NCBI GenBank assembly: GCA_946055095.1
Contig: CAMGEM010000005.1
Location: 1-32,870 of the forward strand
DNA length: 32,870 bases
From: an uncultured Parabacteroides sp.
GTDB lineage: Bacteria > Bacteroidota > Bacteroidia > Bacteroidales > Tannerellaceae
Direction: 5' to 3'
The position numbers and the translations under genes are program-made. The notes under the pieces were generated by a model. It had not been told where the DNA came from. It worked only from the letters and a program-made list of their open reading frames with translations, and did not search any database. Below, one piece after another: positions 1 to 7,850 of the stretch; position 1 is the stretch's first letter; the number at the start of each line of letters is the position of its first letter.

Positions 1-13
1 CCAATCTTTCGAA

Positions 14-34
14 CTGGTCATTACTAATGACCGG
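14..34. repeat. Short hairpin downstream of the GH51 gene
   Basis: GGTCATT and AATGACC form a perfect 7-bp stem around a 3-base loop, extendable to about 9 bp with one G-T pair. It lies about 37 bases beyond the stop codon of the minus-strand GH51 gene. It could help end that transcript, but no run of T follows on the minus strand, so it is not a classical intrinsic terminator. Nothing else is recognisable in bases 1-70. Confidence 0.35.
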
Positions 35-70
35 GCTTAGGCATTGGTAATGTCTAACCGCAGACCATGC

Positions 71-2569
71 CTACTCCAATGGCAGTTTCAACAGCGTGAC
101 CGAGTTGGGCGGAAAGACATAATAGGGAGACCCCAGCGGGAAAGAGACGGAAAGGTGTTGCGGCACCACGGCCTGAGGCGCAGCAAAGCTGTTGCGTGCA
201 TCAGGCTCTCCCTTGATCTGAATCGCCTCACCCGTGCCAGATACCGTGAATCCGTCAAAATGCAAAGCGGTACGCTCCTCATGCTGCGTGGTGTTGACCA
301 CCTTCAGCAACAGCTGCTGGTTTGCCTCATCCACCGTGGCGACGCAGGCCAATGCGGGAATCGTAGGCCACTCCACCTCTTGCAACAAGCGACCATCCAC
401 ATAGCAAGCGATACGATTCTCATCACACTCCAACCGCACCGCATACCAGCGATTGCTCTCGAAGGCGGAGGGGGCTGATTGGGCCAGCGCCTCTTTCACA
501 CTGCCCGACTGATGGTAAAACTCGGCTTGACCACCTCCTAACGTTAAGCAGAGATAGTCCGCCTCATCCCCCGTCCGACCGTTATCACAGAAGCGAACCT
601 CCACCGTACCGCTCCCTTTCGTCCGACGTAGCTTCAACGAGAAAACGGTATGGATCGTCGCACTATCCCCCACCAACAGTCGATTCCAACGATTCGCCTC
701 CGCGACGGGTTGGCCTATAGCCGGCAGCTTCCATCCGCCACTCAACACCTCCAACCGACTCACAGGTTGGCCATTGATCTGCACATCTGTAAACTCGAAG
801 CTGTTGTCGAACAGAAAAAGCCCCGGACGACCCATTCGTACGCCTGGCCGCCTATAGGTCTCCACCTCGCTCTGCAACAACTTATCCCCTCGATGCGTAG
901 CAAACAATTGCCACACCTGATAGGAGGGCGACAGGGCTACGCTGTCCCGGAAAAAGCGGATCAAAGGCTCTCGTTGAAGCGCAAACCCGGTATTCCCCAA
1001 GACAGGCGAATAGGCCAACCGACGCACACGATCCGGGTTGTTCTCCGCACCGATCAAAAAGCAAGCCTCCGCAATTGCCGCCCGCAAAGTGCCTGCCACC
1101 CCTCGCTCCGCTGTACCCATCTCCCCTACGAAAGCAGGGGCCTTGCGACGTGGATAATTGGGGTTATCAAATCGCGACGTGTTGGAAAGGAAAAAACGCG
1201 CATTCGCATAGAAGTGGCCATCCACCCACTCCAAACGATTGGTCCGGTCACTCACCGAGGCACTACTGATCACCGTGACCTCTGGATAGGCCGCCTTAAT
1301 GGCCGCCTCAAACAAGACAAAACGGCGCTTATACTCAGGGCCCTGATTCTCGCTGCCAATCTCCACATACTTCAAGCCGAAGGGGGCCGGATGTCCATGC
1401 TCAGCCCGCAAGCCACCCATGGCCGAGTCTGCCGGCGCATTGGCATAGGCTATAGCGGCCAGTGCCTCGTCCACCAGCTTGTCCATCGCCGTGATGTCCT
1501 CAAAACGGGGCCGACGGCTCTGGCTCGTCACGCCACTATTGATCACATAGATCGGCTCTGCCCCCAGATCCTCACAAAGCTGCAAATACTCGTGATACCC
1601 CATGCCGTTGGTCGTTCCATAGGCCCAGACGTTCCAGAAACTTTTCCGATTAGCCACATTGCCCACCGTCTCTCGCCAAGTGGGGAAGGTACCCGCCGTA
1701 TAGCCCTCCACGAAACTTCCTCCGGGAAAGCGAATAAAGCGAGGCGCCAAAGAGTCGATCAAGGCCACCAAGTCTGGCCGCAACCCGTTGTCTCTCCCCT
1801 GCCAGGTCTCTTCCGGAAAGAGGGAGACCATGTCTATCCAAAACATATTCGTCGTATCGGAGGTGAGCGCCAAGACCGCATCCGGCACATCGGCTGTCGC
1901 CGTGAACGTATGTTCATAACGACGCCACTCCGGGATGGGAGCGACCTCATAGACCTCACTCAGCGCCGTTGTCACCTGCTCATCAGCCAATCCAACCCGT
2001 ATATTTCTGGGCACCAAGCTCGTACCTTTAGCATAGAAAGAACAGCGATAACGCTTTCCTTGGCGAAGGGGAATCCCCCGATAGCCCTCCGCCACTACTC
2101 CTCCCGGACCGCTCTCCGACGTGGCAGAGACAGCCACCAACAGCGAGCGACGGTTCCGCTCATTGATCAGCTCACGGGTATCTGGATAAAGTTGCGTCAC
2201 AGCCGGGTTCAACCGACGCCAACCCGGCAAAGAATCACTACGGAGAAACGGGATGGTCCATCCATTCGGGGTGATCAACACATTGCGTGTCGCATCATAC
2301 GGGCAGTTCAGGGGAGGCATGCCATCCTCAAAACTCCGGTTCTGAATCAATTCGGCATAGAGTCCACCATCCATGCCATGATTGATCTCCTCCAAGGTCA
2401 AGCCGTAAAGGTCTGGATTCACAGCCACCTCCTGCCGATCTTTATGCACGGTAATCGACGAGCTCATCGGCAACTCCGACTGACAACCAACCCCCATGCT
2501 GAGTAACAACCACCAAGCGACGCAGCGTCCAATCGCCTTGATCCTCTTAACTATATTTCGTATGCTCAC
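71..2569 (-). CDS. Secreted GH51 alpha-L-arabinofuranosidase-like enzyme
   Basis: This 832-residue protein is predicted to remove terminal alpha-L-arabinofuranosyl groups from plant arabinan or arabinoxylan at the cell surface or in the periplasm. The N-terminus has a hydrophobic signal with Cys at about residue 29 (weak lipobox, MGVGCQ). A carbohydrate-binding-like beta domain follows (about 85-250), then a TIM barrel with RFPGGS (about 280-285). The acid/base Glu is near residue 407 in EIGSEN, and the nucleophile Glu is near 483 in FVGEMG. In clan GH-A an Asn normally precedes the acid/base; here it is Ser. After the barrel, about 610-770 resembles a LamG/DUF1080-type jelly roll inserted in the C-terminal beta domain, making the protein longer than many family members (about 500-660). 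The gene stands alone, divergent from queD, with no SusC/D neighbours. Family assignment is firm; the substrate is inferred. Confidence 0.85.
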   Translation of the reverse strand: MSIRNIVKRIKAIGRCVAWWLLLSMGVGCQSELPMSSSITVHKDRQEVAVNPDLYGLTLEEINHGMDGGLYAELIQNRSFEDGMPPLNCPYDATRNVLITPNGWTIPFLRSDSLPGWRRLNPAVTQLYPDTRELINERNRRSLLVAVSATSESGPGGVVAEGYRGIPLRQGKRYRCSFYAKGTSLVPRNIRVGLADEQVTTALSEVYEVAPIPEWRRYEHTFTATADVPDAVLALTSDTTNMFWIDMVSLFPEETWQGRDNGLRPDLVALIDSLAPRFIRFPGGSFVEGYTAGTFPTWRETVGNVANRKSFWNVWAYGTTNGMGYHEYLQLCEDLGAEPIYVINSGVTSQSRRPRFEDITAMDKLVDEALAAIAYANAPADSAMGGLRAEHGHPAPFGLKYVEIGSENQGPEYKRRFVLFEAAIKAAYPEVTVISSASVSDRTNRLEWVDGHFYANARFFLSNTSRFDNPNYPRRKAPAFVGEMGTAERGVAGTLRAAIAEACFLIGAENNPDRVRRLAYSPVLGNTGFALQREPLIRFFRDSVALSPSYQVWQLFATHRGDKLLQSEVETYRRPGVRMGRPGLFLFDNSFEFTDVQINGQPVSRLEVLSGGWKLPAIGQPVAEANRWNRLLVGDSATIHTVFSLKLRRTKGSGTVEVRFCDNGRTGDEADYLCLTLGGGQAEFYHQSGSVKEALAQSAPSAFESNRWYAVRLECDENRIACYVDGRLLQEVEWPTIPALACVATVDEANQQLLLKVVNTTQHEERTALHFDGFTVSGTGEAIQIKGEPDARNSFAAPQAVVPQHLSVSFPLGSPYYVFPPNSVTLLKLPLE

Positions 2570-2628
2570 CTTATTTCGCTCACTTAATTTTCAGCGCGAA
2601 CTTAATCAAAAATGGCATTACTCAGTCG

Positions 2629-2636
2629 CAAAGCTA
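2629..2636 (-). promoter_or_regulatory. Predicted -7 box for the GH51 gene
   Basis: The minus strand reads TAGCTTTG, a full match to the Bacteroidetes TAnnTTTG element, about 60 bases before the GH51 start. No good TTTG -33 box is seen at the usual 19-21 base spacing. Confidence 0.55.
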
Positions 2637-2645
2637 TTTTTTTAA

Positions 2646-2653
2646 TATCTTCG
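2646..2653 (+). promoter_or_regulatory. Probable -7 box for queD-queE-recQ
   Basis: TATCTTCG matches TAnnTTTG at 7 of 8 positions and lies 30 bases before the queD ATG. It sits back to back with the GH51 promoter in a 114-base divergent gap. No preQ1 aptamer-like structure fits in the short leader. Confidence 0.45.
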
Positions 2654-2683
2654 CGTCATTGAAAGCGTAATAAGGGAAAAAGC

Positions 2684-3016
2684 ATGTACACCGTCATCAA
2701 ACGAATGGAGATTTCTGCCGCACATCGGCTTAACCTCTCCTACCGCAGCAAATGTGAGCATCTGCATGGACACAATTGGGTCATCACCGTCTATTGCCGT
2801 TCCAAGGAGCTGAATGCCGAGGGAATGGTCGTTGACTTCAGCCACATCAAGCAGGCGATCAAAGCCAAATTGGATCATCAGGTCTTGAATGAGGTGTTGC
2901 CTTTCAACCCAACAGCCGAGAACATCGCCCGTTGGGCCTGCGAGCAAATACCCTGTTGTTTCAAGGTGGAGGTACAGGAGTCAGAAGGCAACATAGCAAT
3001 CTATGAGAAAGATTAA
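2684..3016 (+). CDS. queD: 6-carboxy-5,6,7,8-tetrahydropterin synthase (QueD)
   Basis: QueD converts 7,8-dihydroneopterin triphosphate to 6-carboxytetrahydropterin, the second step toward preQ0 and queuosine in tRNA. The 110-residue protein has the pterin-synthase signature: AAHRL (His14) and LHGHNW (His28, His30) supply the zinc ligands, Cys24 in SKCEH fits the catalytic cysteine, and LDHQVLNE carries the Asp-His pair. A late Glu in QESEGN should bind the pterin. Length is typical of the short QueD form. The ATG is 30 bases after a promoter-like box. The stop overlaps the start of queE by 14 bases, so the two are co-translated. It could in principle be a eukaryotic-type pyruvoyl-tetrahydropterin synthase, but pairing with queE favours QueD. 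Confidence 0.93.
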   Translation: MYTVIKRMEISAAHRLNLSYRSKCEHLHGHNWVITVYCRSKELNAEGMVVDFSHIKQAIKAKLDHQVLNEVLPFNPTAENIARWACEQIPCCFKVEVQESEGNIAIYEKD

Positions 3017-3548
3017 CGAGATTTTTTATAGCCTGCAAGGTGAGGGGTTCCACACCGGAACCCCCGCCGTATTCATTCGCTTTTCCGGCTGCAACCTCCG
3101 TTGCCCCTTCTGCGACACCCGTCATGAGGAGGGTACGTTGATGAGCGATGAGCAGCTGATAGAGGCCCTTGCCGCCTATCCCTGCCGCATGGTGATCCTC
3201 ACCGGTGGAGAGCCCTCGCTCTGGATTGACGAGGCACTCATTGAGCGGCTGCATCAAGCGGGGAAATATATCTGCATCGAGACCAACGGCACGCATCCCC
3301 TGCCCAACGGGATCGACTGGGTGACCTGCTCACCCAAAGAGGGCGCACCGGTCGTCTTGACCCATATCGACGAGGTGAAGGTGGTCTATGTCGGACAGCC
3401 CTTGGCCCCCTATGCCGCCCTTCCTGCCCAGCACCATTTCTTGCAACCCTGCTCCGGACAGAATACGGACGAGGTCGTCCGCTATATCCTGACACACCCG
3501 GAGTGGCGGCTCAGCTTGCAAACACATAAACTGATCCATATCCCCTAA
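3003..3548 (+). CDS. queE: 7-carboxy-7-deazaguanine synthase (QueE), radical SAM
   Basis: QueE rearranges 6-carboxytetrahydropterin to 7-carboxy-7-deazaguanine using S-adenosylmethionine, a 4Fe-4S cluster and Mg2+. The cluster cysteines are visible as CNLRCPFC (Cys30, Cys34, Cys37). The N-terminal motif FYSLQGEG is typical of QueE, and LTGGEPSLW provides the SAM-binding GGEP element. At 181 residues it is at the compact end of the family. It overlaps queD by 14 bases, and recQ begins 5 bases after its stop. The later steps (queC, queF, tgt) are not in this window and must be elsewhere if the organism makes queuosine. Confidence 0.94.
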   Translation: MRKINEIFYSLQGEGFHTGTPAVFIRFSGCNLRCPFCDTRHEEGTLMSDEQLIEALAAYPCRMVILTGGEPSLWIDEALIERLHQAGKYICIETNGTHPLPNGIDWVTCSPKEGAPVVLTHIDEVKVVYVGQPLAPYAALPAQHHFLQPCSGQNTDEVVRYILTHPEWRLSLQTHKLIHIP

Positions 3549-3553
3549 GCCTT

Positions 3554-5266
3554 TTGGACAGCCCGGTTGAGATACTCAAACGTTATTGGGGTTATGAGGG
3601 ATTCCGCCCCGGTCAGGAGGAGGTGATCCGCAGCGTCCTCGCGGGTGCGGACACTTTGGCCTTAATGCCGACAGGCGGAGGAAAATCCATCACCTTCCAA
3701 GTGCCAGCCTTGGCACGTCCAGGCATTTGCCTCGTCATCAGCCCACTCGTCGCCTTGATGAAAGACCAGGTCAGCCACCTGCTACGGAGAGGCATACGGG
3801 CCTCCTTTATCAGCTCGGAGATGCCCCGTGCCGAGATCCTGCAACAATTAGAGAACTGCATCTTAGGCGACTACAAGTTTCTTTATATCTCCCCCGAGCG
3901 TATCTCGTCAGACCTCTTCCAGAGCAAACTGACCGCACTGAAAAAGAAGGTCAATCTCTTGGTGGTGGACGAGGCGCACTGCATCTCGCAATGGGGAAAT
4001 GATTTCCGGCGAGACTACCGCCTGATTGCCGATATTCGCGATGTGATACCCGATGTGCCGGTGATTGCCGTGACCGCGTCAGCCACCGCTGGGGTGGTAG
4101 CAGACATTTGCGAGCAGCTGCATTTTCGCAAAGGCTACCAGGTGTTTCATTCGGCCTTCGAGCGTCCCAACCTGACCTTCGTGGTGCGCAAGACCGACAA
4201 TAAATTGGCTGAGATCTGCCATATCCTTCAGGCAGTCCCCGGATCGGCGATCATCTACTGCCGTACGCGACAAGGGGTGGAGAGCTATGCCCAGAAACTG
4301 CGTGCGGCCGGTATCGCTACCGACTACTTCCATGCCGGATTGGATCCTCAACTGAAAAATGAGCGGCAACAGCAATGGCAAAACGGGCAAACACGGGTGT
4401 TGGTGGCGACCAACGCCTTTGGCATGGGTATCGACAAGGGCGATGTGCGCGTGGTGATCCACACCGATTTCCCAGACTCCTTAGAGGCCTACTACCAAGA
4501 GGCCGGACGTGCCGGACGAGACGGGAAACGAGCCTACGCCGTCGCGCTGTTGGAGCCACAAGAGATCAGCCAGATCAAACGAAGACCATCCAACGCTTTC
4601 CCCTCCCTCGAATACATCTGTCGGGTCTATGAATCACTCTGCAACCGTTTTCAGCTGGCAGAAGGCGATGGTCAAGGGGTGTCTGTCTATTTAGACGAAC
4701 CGACGTTCTTGCGGGATTGGCACCTCGATAAAGGCCGGCTACGCACCTCCTTAGAGATCCTCTCCCTGTCCGGCTACATCAAGTTCGAGCCCTATCCCAA
4801 CACGCAACCCTACTTGCGGTATGACGCTCCTCGCTGGACACTGAATGATTTCCTCCACAGTGACACGCCTGCCTCCCGGGTGGCAGAGGAGCTGCTGCGC
4901 CTCTATGCCGGCCTCTTCTCCGACGGTTGCTTTGTGCAGGTCGATCTCTTGGCTAAACGCACCGGCATCCCACCTGAGCTGGTGACCAAGCTGTTGAGCT
5001 ATCTGCGCAATGTTGGCTTTTGCTATGTGCCCGCCCGCAAAGAGCCACGTATCACCTTCTTGCAGGTACGAACACCGATCTCTCGCTTACGGATCACCCC
5101 CTCAGCGTATGACATTCGCTTAGCCGCTTTCCGGTCACGCATTGAGCAGGTCGTCGCCTACCTCGAAACCACCGAATGCCGACAAGCTTTTATCAGCCAC
5201 TACTTCGGAATGCCCTCCTCCCCCTGTCATTGCTGCGACAATTGCTTGAAAGAAAGGAAGGGATGA
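3554..5266 (+). CDS. recQ: RecQ-family ATP-dependent 3'-5' DNA helicase
   Basis: This 570-residue superfamily 2 helicase should unwind DNA with 3'-5' polarity during recombination and fork repair. It shows the RecQ-type motif 0 (YEGFRPGQEEVI, 14-25), Walker A (PTGGGKS, 39-45), DEAH box (139-142), motif V (FGMGIDKGDVR) and motif VI (QEAGRAGRDG). After the helicase core comes a winged-helix-like region, and at the extreme C-terminus a cysteine cluster (Cys542, Cys558, Cys561, Cys564) ending in CHCCDNC. There is no HRDC domain. The start must be TTG: the frame is closed by a stop at 3527-3529 and the next Met lies inside Walker A. The gene is 5 bases after queE, so it is probably in the same operon. 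Bacteroidetes often carry a second, longer RecQ, so this may be one of two paralogues. Confidence 0.9.
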   Translation: MDSPVEILKRYWGYEGFRPGQEEVIRSVLAGADTLALMPTGGGKSITFQVPALARPGICLVISPLVALMKDQVSHLLRRGIRASFISSEMPRAEILQQLENCILGDYKFLYISPERISSDLFQSKLTALKKKVNLLVVDEAHCISQWGNDFRRDYRLIADIRDVIPDVPVIAVTASATAGVVADICEQLHFRKGYQVFHSAFERPNLTFVVRKTDNKLAEICHILQAVPGSAIIYCRTRQGVESYAQKLRAAGIATDYFHAGLDPQLKNERQQQWQNGQTRVLVATNAFGMGIDKGDVRVVIHTDFPDSLEAYYQEAGRAGRDGKRAYAVALLEPQEISQIKRRPSNAFPSLEYICRVYESLCNRFQLAEGDGQGVSVYLDEPTFLRDWHLDKGRLRTSLEILSLSGYIKFEPYPNTQPYLRYDAPRWTLNDFLHSDTPASRVAEELLRLYAGLFSDGCFVQVDLLAKRTGIPPELVTKLLSYLRNVGFCYVPARKEPRITFLQVRTPISRLRITPSAYDIRLAAFRSRIEQVVAYLETTECRQAFISHYFGMPSSPCHCCDNCLKERKG

Positions 5267-5276
5267 CAGGCATCCC
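5260..5276 (+). terminator. Weak hairpin over the recQ stop codon
   Basis: GGGATG and CATCCC pair across a 5-base loop that includes the recQ stop. There is no T-run after it, so termination here is doubtful, but nothing better is seen before the next gene. Confidence 0.2.
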
Positions 5277-5341
5277 GACCACAGGCACAAATAGATCGGA
5301 TAAAATAGGGGCCAATCGTAGGATAAGTCCGAAAGAATCGC

Positions 5342-5349
5342 TATCTTTA
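5342..5349 (+). promoter_or_regulatory. Possible -7 box for the GDPD gene
   Basis: TATCTTTA matches TAnnTTTG at 7 of 8 positions, about 70 bases before the ATG at 5420. No clear TTG is found upstream at the usual spacing. Confidence 0.35.
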
Positions 5350-5354
5350 TGCCC

Positions 5355-5375
5355 GCAATCCAGAGAGCGGATTGC
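5355..5375 (+). repeat. Inverted repeat in the GDPD leader
   Basis: GCAATCC and GGATTGC form a perfect 7-bp stem around a 7-base loop. It begins about 6 bases after the proposed -7 box, so it would sit at the very 5' end of the message. It could be a stabilising 5' hairpin or an operator. Confidence 0.4.
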
Positions 5376-5419
5376 AAGTAATATTCGAGTTTTATGGATA
5401 CAAACAGAGGTATTTAAGC

Positions 5420-6193
5420 ATGAACAGAAGATTTTTTTTGATGAGCATCGCTTGTTTAGCGATCGCGTCGTGGGTTGCCGCTAAAAGCCCAATGAAGGTG
5501 ATTGCCCACAGAGGTTACTGGAAAACAGAAGGATCTGCTCAAAACTCCTTGCGTGCCTTGGAGAAAGCCGCGGAAGTGAAGGTCTATGGTTCAGAGTTCG
5601 ATGTGCATTTGACGGCAGACAACGTGTTGGTTGTCAACCACGATAACGACATTCAAGGCAAGCCTATCCAGACTTCCACCTATGCGGAGTTGAAAGACCT
5701 GAAGCTGCCCAACGGGGAGTGCATACCCACGCTGGAGCAATATTTGTTGAAAGCCAAGGAGAAGGGAAACCGCAAGGTTCGTTTGATCTTCGAGTTGAAA
5801 CCGCACCAGACACCTGAGCGTAACCAGGAAGCGGCTCGCCGATGCGTGGAGATGGTGAACCAGCTGAAGTTGGCGAAACGCACCGAATACATCTCATTCA
5901 ACCTCGATGCTTGCAAGGAGCTGATTCGTCAGGCACCGAAGGCGGACGTGTATTACCTCAATGGCGAATTGAGCCCGAAAGAGCTGAAGGAGTTGGGATT
6001 CGCCGGGCTGGACTATCACTACAAAGTATTGCGGACGCATCCGGAATGGGTTCAACAGTGCAAGGCCATGGGATTGAAGAGCAATGTCTGGACCGTGGAT
6101 GACACAGCCGTGATGCGTGAGATGCGCGACATGGGTGTCGATTTCCTGACGACGAATCAGCCAGAGGAGGCCTTGCAAATCATGAACGAGTGA
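5420..6193 (+). CDS. Exported glycerophosphodiester phosphodiesterase
   Basis: This enzyme is predicted to hydrolyse deacylated phospholipid head groups to glycerol-3-phosphate and an alcohol outside the cytoplasm. I use the ATG at 5420 (257 residues) instead of the TTG at 5372, because a signal peptide (RRFFLMSIACLAIASWVAA) starts there and the extra residues would precede it. The catalytic core follows at once: IAHRGYW (His30), SEFDVHLT (Glu59, Asp61) and VVNHD (His74). The rest fits the GDPD TIM barrel, ending with DFLTTNQPE. Length is normal for a single-domain bacterial GDPD. The following glycosidase gene begins at its stop codon, so the two are translationally coupled. The precise phosphodiester substrate cannot be read from sequence. 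Confidence 0.9.
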   Translation: MNRRFFLMSIACLAIASWVAAKSPMKVIAHRGYWKTEGSAQNSLRALEKAAEVKVYGSEFDVHLTADNVLVVNHDNDIQGKPIQTSTYAELKDLKLPNGECIPTLEQYLLKAKEKGNRKVRLIFELKPHQTPERNQEAARRCVEMVNQLKLAKRTEYISFNLDACKELIRQAPKADVYYLNGELSPKELKELGFAGLDYHYKVLRTHPEWVQQCKAMGLKSNVWTVDDTAVMREMRDMGVDFLTTNQPEEALQIMNE

Positions 6194-6195
6194 GC

Positions 6196-7680
6196 ATGGG
6201 TAGAGGGGCTTGTTTACTTGCGCTAATCGGTTGGCTATGTGGATGGACACTTTGGGCGGGTGTGCCACCTAAAAGGGAGATCCGAGCGGTTTGGCTGACT
6301 ACTGTTTATGGCCTCGACTGGCCGCATAGACCTGCCACTGACGCACGCAGTCGCCTGGCGCAACAGCAAGCCCTGACAGAGATACTCGACCGTCTGCAAG
6401 CGGCCAATTTCAACATGGTCTTTTTGCAGACGCGCCTTCGCGGGGACGTGATCTATCGTTCGAAGATCGAGCCTGCAAGTTCCACATTCAGCGGACGTTT
6501 GGGAGAGCTACCTGGATATGACCCATTGGCCTTTGCCATAGAGGAATGTCACAAGCGAGGCATGGAGTGCCATGCGTGGTTTGTCACCTTCCCGGTGGGC
6601 ACCGAGAAGCATGTCAAGGAGATGGGTAAACGATCGGTGGTTCGCAAGCATCCCAAACTTTGCAAACGACACAACGGCGAGTGGTATCTCGACCCTGGCG
6701 TGCCCGGCACAGCTGATTACCTGCTCTCCTTGGTGAAAGAGATCGTGGAGGGCTATGATATTGACGGCATTCATTTCGACTATATCCGCTATCCCGAGGA
6801 GGCCAAGACATTCCCGGATAGCAAATTATACAACCAATCAGGGAAAAAACGTCCGTTGGCGGATTGGCGCAGGGAGAACATCAACCGAATGGTCTATCGG
6901 TTTTACGACTATGTGAAGCAGGTGAAACCTTGGGTACAGGTGAGCAGCTCGCCCTTAGGCAAATACAGCCGGATCGAGCAGGTGCCCAATGCCGGATGGA
7001 CAGCCTATGAGAGTGTCTATCAAGATCCCAAGCGCTGGTTAGAGGCGGGCAAGCAAGACATGCTTGTCCCCATGATGTATTACCTGCACAAGAACTTCTT
7101 CCCCTTTGTGGATAACTGGGTATCGCTGAGCAATGGACGACTGATCGTCCCGGGCTTGGGAGCCTATCGGATGGACAAGAGCGAGGCGGATTGGACCGTC
7201 AACGACATCACCGACCAGATCGATTACAGCCGCTATTTTGGAGGTGCGGGATGCGCCTTCTTCCGCTGCGGCAATGTGCTCTACAACGAGAAGGGGCTGT
7301 ATCAAGAGCTGCGGGATCATTATTATCCCTATCCCGCCCAGCTGCCACCCCTCACCTGGCTCAACGATCGCGTGCCCAACGCCCCCAAAGAGATCCGTGT
7401 GGCAAGGGAGGGCGACGAGTTATGTCTGACCTGGGACAAGCCTGCCGACGAGCCTGCGGATTTGACCTACACGGTCTATTATGCCTTGAACGACTCGATA
7501 GACAGCCGCTCCGCCCACAACATCTTGGCCACGCTGGTACATGGGGAGAGGCTTTACCTGCCGGTAGATACCCTGCGGGAGCAAGGCTACACCTTCTCCG
7601 TCTCCGCTTCGACCCGCTACCATGTGGAAAGTGCCCCCTCACCCACCACCTATTACTATCTTTCCAAGTATGTGAAATGA
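6196..7680 (+). CDS. Secreted GHL10-family glycosidase (family 10 glycosylhydrolase-like)
   Basis: This 494-residue protein belongs to the GHL10 (PF02638) TIM-barrel group. Seen directly are an N-terminal hydrophobic signal, the opening strand REIRAVWLTTVYGLDWP, an AANFNMVFLQTRLRGDV segment, WYLDPGVPG, and IDGIHFDYIRYP, which holds the likely catalytic acids. The C-terminal approximately 100 residues look like a fibronectin type III domain. A characterised GHL10 member, E. coli DigH (YddW), cleaves denuded peptidoglycan glycan strands, so a cell-wall role is possible but inferred. The start could be GTG 6190, overlapping the previous stop, or ATG 6196; I prefer the ATG. The gene follows GDPD directly and no terminator is seen after it. 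Confidence 0.85.
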   Translation: MGRGACLLALIGWLCGWTLWAGVPPKREIRAVWLTTVYGLDWPHRPATDARSRLAQQQALTEILDRLQAANFNMVFLQTRLRGDVIYRSKIEPASSTFSGRLGELPGYDPLAFAIEECHKRGMECHAWFVTFPVGTEKHVKEMGKRSVVRKHPKLCKRHNGEWYLDPGVPGTADYLLSLVKEIVEGYDIDGIHFDYIRYPEEAKTFPDSKLYNQSGKKRPLADWRRENINRMVYRFYDYVKQVKPWVQVSSSPLGKYSRIEQVPNAGWTAYESVYQDPKRWLEAGKQDMLVPMMYYLHKNFFPFVDNWVSLSNGRLIVPGLGAYRMDKSEADWTVNDITDQIDYSRYFGGAGCAFFRCGNVLYNEKGLYQELRDHYYPYPAQLPPLTWLNDRVPNAPKEIRVAREGDELCLTWDKPADEPADLTYTVYYALNDSIDSRSAHNILATLVHGERLYLPVDTLREQGYTFSVSASTRYHVESAPSPTTYYYLSKYVK

Positions 7681-7722
7681 GCAAGTCAATCGCATTTTAG
7701 TTCATAATTCATAATTAGATTG

Positions 7723-7730
7723 TATCTTTG
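7723..7730 (+). promoter_or_regulatory. Predicted -7 box for the sigma-factor operon
   Basis: TATCTTTG is a perfect TAnnTTTG match, 120 bases before the sigma-factor ATG. A TTAG sequence about 22 bases upstream is a poor -33 candidate. The long leader holds two mutually exclusive small hairpins, CACAG/CTGTG and TTGCA/TGCAA, between 7790 and 7809. Confidence 0.6.
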
Positions 7731-7850
7731 CGACGCAAAATAAGCGCAGAAAAACGATATTTTTTTCACGCGGTTTGCAGCGTTTCGGTCACAGCTTGCA
7801 TCTGTGCAATCGAAGAGCTTCCCCGAAAGAAGGGTTCAATAGCACATTGA

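Noticed and set aside
650-2506. A 618-residue plus-strand ORF opposite the GH51 gene
   Set aside because: It is a mirror of a well-conserved GH51 coding region; its translation is rich in His, Arg and Pro with no domain, and no promoter precedes it.
71-2569. A polysaccharide utilisation locus built around the GH51 or GH3 genes
   Set aside because: No SusC, SusD or hybrid two-component regulator is in the window, and the glycosidases are in separate transcription units.
2570-2683. Possible preQ1 riboswitch before queD
   Set aside because: Only about 30 bases lie between the promoter box and the ATG and no H-type pseudoknot pattern was seen; QueD is also more often constitutive in this phylum.
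5372-5419. TTG start adding 16 residues before the GDPD signal peptide
   Set aside because: It would bury the signal peptide and lies in the leader hairpin; ATG 5420 fits better.
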